Positions 42,189 through 49,771 of a DNA stretch of 64,000 nucleotides are shown here, one piece after another. The stretch comes from CAZJHX01 sp964545715. GTDB lineage: Bacteria; Myxococcota_A; UBA9042; GCA-2863065. A model generated the notes under the pieces. It had not been told where the DNA came from. It searched no databases and was given only the letters and a program-made list of their open reading frames with translations. The first letter of the stretch is position 1. Each line of letters starts with the position of its first letter. The stretch spans positions 49,645-113,644 of the forward strand of contig CAZJHX010000013.1 of assembly GCA_964545715.1 (NCBI GenBank). Direction: 5' to 3'. Made by a program: the position numbers and the translations under genes.

Positions 42189-44287
42189 TGCGCCTGTCGA
42201 CGAAGGTGCTGCTGCTCGTCGGTACGGCGTCCGTTCTGGGCTTCGGCACGCTGGTCCTGATCACGACGGTGAACGAGTCGCGCGAGCTGCTGGCGGCGCA
42301 TCGGGCACGCAGCGAGATGCTGGCGACGTCGGTGGCCACGGGCATCCAAAACATCATGCTGACCGGCAAAGGCGTGCTGGCGGAGGAGCTGGTTCAGGAC
42401 AGCCGGGAGCTGCCGGGCGTGTGGGCGCTGAAGGTGTACGACCGGCATGGGTTCGAGGTGTATCTGCCGCGCGAGAAGCGCACCGGAGATCTTAACGCGG
42501 CGGCGGCCGACGTGCTGTTGCAGGGCGTGGAGGTGCGTCGCGACGGCGGACTGGTCAAGCCGCTGGCCAACGAGGAGGCCTGCACGCGGTGTCACGATGA
42601 AGAGGGCCAATGGCGTGGCGCCATCGGTATCGAGCTGGCGGACACCGCGGCGAGCAAGCTGGTGTATCGCTTTGCGGAGACGGCGCTGAAGAACGTGATG
42701 GTGTCGGGAGAGGCCGATGAGATCACGGGCTTTCTGGTCGCGCTGCAGAACCTGTCGTACGTCAATGCGGCCTTTGTCATCGACAACGAGGGCGGCATGC
42801 GGTTTGGCGCGGAGGGCGACCTGAGGCCGGCGCTGGTGGAGCCTGTGGCAACCTTGTTGAAGGACGGCGGCCGCAAGCAGGTGGAGGGCATGCACCTGTT
42901 TGCGGTGCCCAACGAAGAGAGCTGCCACGTCTGCCACAGCGATGACCACGACTATCGCGGGGTGATCGCGGTGGGGTTGAACCCGATCGCCGCCGACAAG
43001 CTGGTCGATGTGGCGGCGGAGCTGTTCGAGAAGAGCCTGATGCAGCTGATGCTGAGCGACCGCGGCAACCAGCTGGACACCTACCTGTCGGAGCTGCGCA
43101 GCGCCGATGTCATTCGTACAGCCAGCCTCTTCGACGCGGACGGCGTCGAGGTGTATCCGCCGGCGCTGGATGCCCAGAAGCAGGTGAGGGGGGCCAAAAC
43201 CCAGGACACGCGGGTGCTGAAGTCGCTGGAGGACGCCGAGTCGCGCGGGTTTGAGGAGGGGGACTTCTACACGGAGGTTGTGCCGCTCGAAAACGAGGTG
43301 CGGTGCCAGGCGTGCCATGGGTCAGACCATCCGGTGCGTGCGACGCTGGCGGTACAGACCGACCTGCGCCCGGCCAAGGCGGCGATTCGGGCCAATCGCG
43401 TGCGTGCGTCGGTGGTGCTGATCATCTTTGTGGTGGCGTCGTCCGTGCTGCTTTACGCGGTCTTCCGGCGCTTGTTTGTGCAGCCGGTTATTCGTATTTC
43501 AGAGGTCGCCCACGAGGTCGGACTGGGCAACCTGGATGTGCGTGTGGACCACACCAGCAATGATGAGGTCGGGCGGCTGGCCAACGAGATCAACGAGATG
43601 ATCATGGGCCTGCAGTCCAAGCTGATCATGGAGCGCTTTGTCGGCGATCACACCCGCAGGATGATCGATGAGTCGGTCCGCGGGGCGGGGCATACGGGTG
43701 CGCCCATCCGGCGTGAGATCGCCGTGCTGTTCAGCGACGTGCGCGGCTTCACGTCCTACTCCGAGCGGACGGAGCCCGAGCGCGTGATCGAGACGCTGAA
43801 CGTCTATCTGGGGCTGCAGGCTGAGGTGATCGAGCGTCACGGCGGGTACGTGGACAAGTTTGTCGGGGATGAGGTGATGGCCCTGTTCGAGGGCCCCGAC
43901 AAAGAGCTGCGTGCAGCGCGGGCGGCGCTGGAGATGCTGGAGGTCGTGGCAGGCGCGCCCGAGGTCGACCGCATGCAGATAGGGGTCGGGGTCAACTGTG
44001 GGGACGTGGTCTTCGGCTCGACGGGGTCGGCGGAGCGTCAGGACTACACGGTGATCGGCGACACGGTGAACCTGGCCGCGCGGCTGTGCAGCGCGGCGGC
44101 GGCGGACGTCATCCTGGTCACCGAAGAGGCGCGTGAGCGCATCGGGGACGCGCTGACGTTTCGCGATGCGCGCGAGCTGCAGGTCAAGGGAAAGATGGCG
44201 CCTGTTAGGGTCTACGAGGTGCTCGCGGAGGCTCAGTCCGGGTCGGTGACGGCCAGCCCGCCGGCCGATGCGGACACGCTGAGCTGA
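42188..44287 (+). CDS. Membrane class III adenylate cyclase with three tandem c-type haem sensor modules
   Basis: A 699-residue protein. Membrane helices at ~6-26 and ~408-426 enclose a ~380-residue periplasmic region. That region contains three CxxCH haem-c motifs: C132-H136 (CTRCH), C246-H250 (CHVCH) and C373-H377 (CQACH), spaced by 114 and 127 residues. Each ends a similar module (TGIQNIMLTG, ALKNVMVSG, LMQLMLSD at its start), so the sensor looks triplicated. A HAMP domain (~427-480) and a cyclase domain follow: FSDVRGFT (metal Asp517), YVDKFVGDEVMALF (Lys, metal Asp561), QDYTVIGDTVNLAARL. The Lys/Asp pair points to ATP as substrate. It is last in the operon and probably reports redox state or a haem ligand through cAMP. 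Confidence 0.93.
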   Translation: MRLSTKVLLLVGTASVLGFGTLVLITTVNESRELLAAHRARSEMLATSVATGIQNIMLTGKGVLAEELVQDSRELPGVWALKVYDRHGFEVYLPREKRTGDLNAAAADVLLQGVEVRRDGGLVKPLANEEACTRCHDEEGQWRGAIGIELADTAASKLVYRFAETALKNVMVSGEADEITGFLVALQNLSYVNAAFVIDNEGGMRFGAEGDLRPALVEPVATLLKDGGRKQVEGMHLFAVPNEESCHVCHSDDHDYRGVIAVGLNPIAADKLVDVAAELFEKSLMQLMLSDRGNQLDTYLSELRSADVIRTASLFDADGVEVYPPALDAQKQVRGAKTQDTRVLKSLEDAESRGFEEGDFYTEVVPLENEVRCQACHGSDHPVRATLAVQTDLRPAKAAIRANRVRASVVLIIFVVASSVLLYAVFRRLFVQPVIRISEVAHEVGLGNLDVRVDHTSNDEVGRLANEINEMIMGLQSKLIMERFVGDHTRRMIDESVRGAGHTGAPIRREIAVLFSDVRGFTSYSERTEPERVIETLNVYLGLQAEVIERHGGYVDKFVGDEVMALFEGPDKELRAARAALEMLEVVAGAPEVDRMQIGVGVNCGDVVFGSTGSAERQDYTVIGDTVNLAARLCSAAAADVILVTEEARERIGDALTFRDARELQVKGKMAPVRVYEVLAEAQSGSVTASPPADADTLS

Positions 44288-44444
44288 CCGGCTGTCTCGG
44301 CGCTCTCGACACGCGTCACTTCTACTTTGACCATGGGTCCGACCATAACCCGACGCGCAGTCCCTCGCATACCGAACGGCACAGTGTATGCAGTGGGATT
44401 CTCCTGGGACCAGTGGGAGCGACTGACATACGAGGGGGTCTGCG
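44288..44444. other. 157-base intergenic gap after the cyclase operon
   Basis: No gene is supported here. It holds a weak inverted repeat (CTCCTGGGACCAGTGGGAG) and a GAGGGGG ribosome binding site immediately before the next gene. No convincing promoter was found. Confidence 0.4.
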
Positions 44445-45881
44445 ATGAGATGGGTCGCAGTGGTGTGTTTTCTTGTTTGTTCAACGAGCGGCGTCGGATG
44501 TGCGGGGTGCGGCGCATGCTGTCCGAGAGCCTCAGAGCCTGAACCTGAGCCTGAGCCGCCGCCGCCGCCCTCCAAGCCGTCGCGCGGCTGCGGATTTGGG
44601 CTGAGCTGCGAGCCGATGGGTGGCTTTCCCGGTGCGGATGAGGGCGACGACTGGAGCACCGCCGACACCGGGGGCGACTGGCACCCGGGCACGGATACCG
44701 GCGGCTGGGACGACCCTGACTTTGGTGGCGTGGACACCGGCTGGGACACGGGGGGTGACGACGATGTCATAGTTGCCGCCGACGAGGTGACGCCGCCGCC
44801 GGATCCGGCGCCGGGCGTGTGGCTCGGACTGGGCGGGAACTCGGCGCACACCGGGCAGTCGACGCTTCTCGGGGCGGCGGCCGGTGTGGAGTGGACGACG
44901 TTGATGCTGCCCGTGGCGACGTCGGACTGCCGCATCGCGCCACTCGCGTCGGGTGCCGGGGGGCTGCTGGTGGTGAACACGCCTAACCGCATGGCCGTCC
45001 TGGACCCACAGACTGGTGCGATCGTGGCGTCCCTGACCCTGGCGGAGGACGAGCCGGCGGCCTACAGCGCGGCGATCGCCGAGTCCGGTCGCATCTACCG
45101 TGCCGGCCGCGGACTGCGTGGGTTCTATCACTTCGGCAAGCCGATTTGGCACTTTCGGGAGCAGGCGCTGGCGGGAGCGGCGCCGACCGTGTACGGCGAG
45201 GTGGTCTTCGCAGGCTTCAAGCGCGAGCAGGACAATCCCGAGCGGGCGGGCGTGTACGCCGTGAGCCCGGAGGGCGACGAGCTGTGGTGGGCTGACACGC
45301 ACGACGTGGACGGCGCGGCGCCCGCGATCGCGTCCGGCGGGGATGTCGTGGTCGGGTGTGGCCAGGGTCATGTGCACCGGCTGGCGGTCAACACCGGCGG
45401 GCATCAGTGGCTGTACGAGGCCGCGGCGCCGATCCGGGTGGCGCCGGTCGTCACCGAAGCCGGCGATATCGTGATCGTCGATGATAACGGCACCATGACC
45501 GTGCTCAGTGCGGCCGGCGCCCCGCTTTGGTCGCACAGTCTGGGTGTCGTCGCCGCGCCGGTGGTGACGCACGATGACGCGATCATGGTCGGGGCCGCGG
45601 ACGGTGAGCGACGCGTCTTTGATGTGGCAGGCGCGCTGCTGCACACCGAAGCGTTGGGCCCGTGGACCGGACGCGCCGCCGTCGGCGCCGATGACACCGC
45701 GTACGTCACCATGCAGGGCAAGACCGGGGCGCTTGAGGTCTTTGGGGAGCGTCTGTGGGTGGCCGCGTGGCCGCAGGACGTGTGCACGGACCCGATCATC
45801 GGCGCGGACGGCAGCATCACGGTCGCGACCAACGACGCGCTGGTCATCCTGGGCGAGCCGGTTTGGCCTGATCCTCAGTAG
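44445..45881 (+). CDS. Lipoprotein with beta-propeller repeats
   Basis: A 478-residue protein. The N-terminus is a signal with several Cys (FLVCSTSGVGCAGCGACC), probably lipidated. An acidic, Gly/Asp-rich linker follows (DDWSTADTGGDWHPGTDTGG). Residues ~125-478 are PQQ-like propeller repeats (LLVVNTPNRMAVLDPQTGAI, VYAVSPEGDELWWADTHDVD, VHRLAVNTGGHQWLYEA, VLSAAGAPLWSHSLGVV, VFDVAGALLHTEALG). It resembles the Tat-exported propeller at 32733 but uses a Sec/lipoprotein route. No catalytic residues were seen. A surface-binding or scaffold role is inferred. Confidence 0.8.
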   Translation: MRWVAVVCFLVCSTSGVGCAGCGACCPRASEPEPEPEPPPPPSKPSRGCGFGLSCEPMGGFPGADEGDDWSTADTGGDWHPGTDTGGWDDPDFGGVDTGWDTGGDDDVIVAADEVTPPPDPAPGVWLGLGGNSAHTGQSTLLGAAAGVEWTTLMLPVATSDCRIAPLASGAGGLLVVNTPNRMAVLDPQTGAIVASLTLAEDEPAAYSAAIAESGRIYRAGRGLRGFYHFGKPIWHFREQALAGAAPTVYGEVVFAGFKREQDNPERAGVYAVSPEGDELWWADTHDVDGAAPAIASGGDVVVGCGQGHVHRLAVNTGGHQWLYEAAAPIRVAPVVTEAGDIVIVDDNGTMTVLSAAGAPLWSHSLGVVAAPVVTHDDAIMVGAADGERRVFDVAGALLHTEALGPWTGRAAVGADDTAYVTMQGKTGALEVFGERLWVAAWPQDVCTDPIIGADGSITVATNDALVILGEPVWPDPQ

Positions 45882-45963
45882 TGGAATCACTTTGATCCGA
45901 TCCGCTCCCCGGCGGCAACATAGTATGTGCCTGGGGATTTGAGAGAACGGGCTGGGGACATAC

Positions 45964-46590
45964 ATGAGCAGACTGTCTTTGTTTTGTGTCGGTGCGTGCG
46001 CCGGTGCCGTCCTGTTTTTGCGGCCCGGCGTCGCCGAGGCTGACGACGAGTGGCCGCTGCTGCATCACGACGTGGCGCAGACGCGGGTCGTGGATGCCAA
46101 GGGAGAGATCACCAAGCCCGCCGTCCGGTGGAGCAAGCGGCTGGGCGGCACGGACGCGCCCGTGCTGGCCCAGGACGTCGATGATGACGGCGCCGTGGAG
46201 CTGGTCACCCTGGAGGCGGGGCGCGCGATCTGTCGCAACCCGCAGACCGGCGCTGTAGAGTGGGCCACCCAGAATCTGGATCTCGGCTTCTTCATGCTGG
46301 CGGGCGACCAGGCTGTGGACCTGAACCTGGACGGAACGACCGACATCATCGTCTCCAAGACCGAGCAGATCGGCGACACGCGCGTGTACGTGCTGGACGG
46401 CGAGACCGGCGAGGTGGAGATGACGTTTGGCGGAGGGCTGGGAAAGTCCTCCGGCACGAACGGTCGCAATCGGCACTTTCTGGGGGATATCGACGGCGAC
46501 CCGTTCCCGGAGTTGGTGCTCTTCGTCCCGTTTGCAGACAACGGCGCGGTGCTCTACGCCTTCGACTTCTCGGGCGGCTTCAAGGGGTGA
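45964..46590 (+). CDS. Secreted FG-GAP/VCBS repeat protein, 5' part of a frame-disrupted gene
   Basis: Starts at ATG 45964 with GGGGA upstream and a signal peptide (LFCVGACAGAVLFLRPGVAEA). It then carries integrin-alpha-like FG-GAP/VCBS Asp-rich loops (AQDVDDDGAVELVTLE, DLNLDGTTDIIVSKTE, GDIDGDPFPELVLF). The frame ends with TGA at 46588, directly after GGGG (46584-46587). Leaving out one G joins FSGGFKG to DVLQWQTEGGGHKGNSQ in the next frame and keeps the repeat pattern. The intact protein would be about 1266 residues. Confidence 0.8.
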   Translation: MSRLSLFCVGACAGAVLFLRPGVAEADDEWPLLHHDVAQTRVVDAKGEITKPAVRWSKRLGGTDAPVLAQDVDDDGAVELVTLEAGRAICRNPQTGAVEWATQNLDLGFFMLAGDQAVDLNLDGTTDIIVSKTEQIGDTRVYVLDGETGEVEMTFGGGLGKSSGTNGRNRHFLGDIDGDPFPELVLFVPFADNGAVLYAFDFSGGFKG

Positions 46591-49500
46591 CGTCCTGCAG
46601 TGGCAGACCGAGGGAGGCGGGCACAAGGGCAACAGCCAGCTGGCGGTCTTTGACGCGACGGGCGACGGCAAGAAAGAGGTCCTGTTTGCACAGGGCACCG
46701 AGCTGCGCGTTCACAGTGGGATCACGGGAGCGCTGCTGGGCAAGTCCAACAAGGGCTGGTACGGCCCGAGCGCGTCCGCGCCGTTTGGGGCGCGGGTGGA
46801 GCCGATTCAAGTCGACGATGATGCGGCGCTCGAGTTTCGCATGGTCTTCGGATCCGGGCAGCCCAAGGGCTTCTTTGGGGTGTACGAGCTCAGCGAGACG
46901 TACAAGCCGGTTCTCTTGTGGCAGCAGTATGTGGCGCATCCGATCCTGGCCGGACCTACGGCTGACCTGGATGGGGACGGCAAGCTAGAGGTCGTGATGT
47001 CGGTCTTTGAGATCGACGATGGGCGCTGGTACACGCGGGTCTATGACGGAGCGACCGGCAAGCTGGGATCGCAGCTCAAGGACTGGGTGACGAGCCAGGT
47101 CGCGCTCGACGTACAAGGCGACGGCAAGTCCGAGGTCGTCGTGCGGCATGCGCCCCAGAAGACGCTCTCCGACCTGTCCAACGTCCAGCTGGCGCACCTG
47201 GGCAGCGCCGGGTTTGTCCCCTGGTGGGCCGGTGGCGTGACCGGAGCGACCGTGGCTGCCGGTGTGGACCGCTACGGCGACGGCAACGACGAATTGTTGG
47301 TCTATCGCGACCTGGACGGTGACGGCGTGCACGACGTTCTTCAGCTGCTGGAGGGCGGCTCGGGCAAGGCGCTCATCGCGGGCAGCTACACCTTTCCCAA
47401 GTCACACTCCATCACGTACAAGCTGTCAGCCGACCATATGGTCGAGGATGGCCCTGACCAGGTCCTCATCTATTCCAGCGACGGCTACTTCGACGTTCTG
47501 ACCGACGAGCTGGCCCACAGCGGCAATCGCGTGCGGTTGGGTGGTTTTGGGCCGGCGGTGCTGGCGGCGTCACTGGCGGCCGGGCAGCCGAAGCAGGCGG
47601 TCGTCAAAGACTCGGTAGGACGAACCATTCTCGTGGACCTGGCCAGCGGCTCGGCGGCCTCACCGCCGGAGCACAAGACGCTGCTGACTGCCAAGAGCAA
47701 CCAGACTGTGCACGCGCTGATCGATGTGGACGGCGACGGCGACAAGGAGATCCTCACTCACGAGCTCGGTCCGGGAGCCTCCGCGCTGCTGTTGCTCGAT
47801 TCTGACGGCCAGCAGCTGTGGCGCTTTGAGAAAGACGGGATGGAGGCCGGCGTCCACACGGGCGGGGTCGGTGCCGGCGGTGATCTCGACGGCGACGGCA
47901 CGCTTGACTTTTACCTGATGGGCGCCGTCTACGGCGTGCTCGTCGGGCTGCCCGTCAGCGGCAAAACCGGCAAGCAGCTGGACTGGGAGTACGCGCCGTC
48001 ACAGCCGGGTGGCGGCTACGGAACCGCGTACTCGCCGGCGCTGCTGCTGGACGCGGACGGCGACGGCGACGACGATGTGCTGGTCAGTCACTACGGCGAC
48101 CTCGCGTATGGCGCGGCGAGCGGACCGGACGACGTCTCGGCCCCATTCCACATTCTGGACGGGAAGACGGGCGCGGTGCTGGCGTCGTCCGTGCTGACCG
48201 GCGCGCCCGCGTACATGACGGTGGCGGAGCTGGACGGGGTGGAGGACACCTACGAGCTGCTGGTGTCCTGGTGGAACGGCAACGGGGCCATGGCTCTGAA
48301 CCCGCCGGCGATGGGCGCGCTGTGGTCGGACTCGCTGGGCGGCGTCATCACGAAGGGTGCCCCGATGGCCGTCGATATCGACGGCGACGCCAAGGACGAT
48401 CTGGTGGCGTACGAGCACATCAGCGGGCGCATTCGGGCGTATCGCGGCCATGACGGCGCGCCGCTGTGGGTCGAAGGCGGTGTGGTGTCGGGCGAGCGGC
48501 AGCTGGCGAACGGGCGGATCTACAAGGTATTGGCGGCGGGCGGCTTCGAAGACGTCGAGGACGGCTCGTTCGAGAAGACCCTGGCGGCACAGTCTCTCAA
48601 TCAGCGGTCGCTGGCGGTGACCGATCTGACTGGGAACGGACATCCGTCCGCGCTCTACGCCGACCGCCAGGGGCGTCTCTACTGCGTCGACCTGGTGGAG
48701 GGCGACCTGGACTGGGTGTTGGAGCTGGGCTTTCAAATCGCCACCGTTATCGCAGCCAATGTCGACGACGACCCCGAGATCGAGCTCCTGCTGACCGCGC
48801 TGGACGGCAACCTCCACGCGATCGACCAGTCCGCCGACGTGGGTACGGTCGCGGTTGTCAATGACGGGTTGACTGGGGACGAGGACTCCGTCACCACGGC
48901 CGCGGGGGGCATCAGCTACACCTCTTTCGCCGCCAACTGGACCGCCGCGACCGGGGGCACCCAGCCGCTGGCCGGCTATCTCGTGCGCTTGCTGACCGAG
49001 TCCGGCGCGCTGGTACTGGACTGGCAGGACGCCGGCATGGCCGAGACGTTTGAGTCGGACCTCGTCGCGCTGGTGCCGGGCGTGACTTATCAGGTCATGG
49101 TGATGCCGTACGGAGATGAGGGCGGTGGCGAGCCGGTGCTCAGCGACGGGTTCTGGCTGGGGGATATCGACGGCGACAATGTCCTGGATCCGGACGAGGA
49201 GGCCCTGGGCACCGATCCCGAATCGGCGGACAGCGACGGTGATGGTCTGGACGACGGCACCGAGTCCAAGCGCGGCAAGGACATCGACACCGACGGTGAC
49301 GGGATCATCGACGCGCTGGACCTGGACAGCGACGGCGACGGCCTTCCCGACGCCGAAGAGGGCCTGAAGGACAGCGACAATGACGGCCGCCCGGACTTCC
49401 AGGACGCCGACGACGACAACGACGGCATCGCGACCAGCAAGGAGGTGGCGGATGCCGAGACATTCGGCGCCGATCCGGACGCGGACGGCACGCCCAGCTG

Positions 49501-49765
49501 GCTGGACACCGACAGTGACGGGGATGGCCTGCCGGACCTGGAAGAGGGCACGCTGGACGCCGACGGGGACGGCAACCCGAACTACCTGGACAGCGACGGC
49601 CGGTCCTCGAGCTCGCCGTTCGAGCCGTGGGTCGGTCCGCAGGTGATGGTGGCACCGTGCCCCGATGAGGGTTGCTCATCAGCGCCGGTGTCGCCCGGCT
49701 CGGGCCCGCTGCTGGTCGTCCTGCTCGGACTGCTGGGCTTGATTCGCCGGCGGTTGGCCGTGTGA
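46586..49765 (+). pseudogene. 3' part of the frame-disrupted FG-GAP/VCBS gene, with MYXO-CTERM-like end
   Basis: The +1 frame from 46586 continues the FG-GAP/VCBS repeats (FDATGDGKKEVLFAQ, TADLDGDGKLEVVMSVFEID, LLLDADGDGDDDVLVSHYGD, IDGDAKDDLVAYEH). A fibronectin-III-like segment lies near 48900-49130. A thrombospondin-type-3-like run of calcium-binding loops follows (DSDGDGLDDGTESKRG, TDGDGIIDALDLDSDGDGLP). The C-terminus has a Cys (DEGCSSAPV), a membrane helix (PLLVVLLGLLGLI) and RRR, which resembles the MYXO-CTERM sorting signal. There is no independent signal peptide or start, so this is the body of the preceding gene. Confidence 0.78.
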
Positions 49766-49771
49766 AGGACG

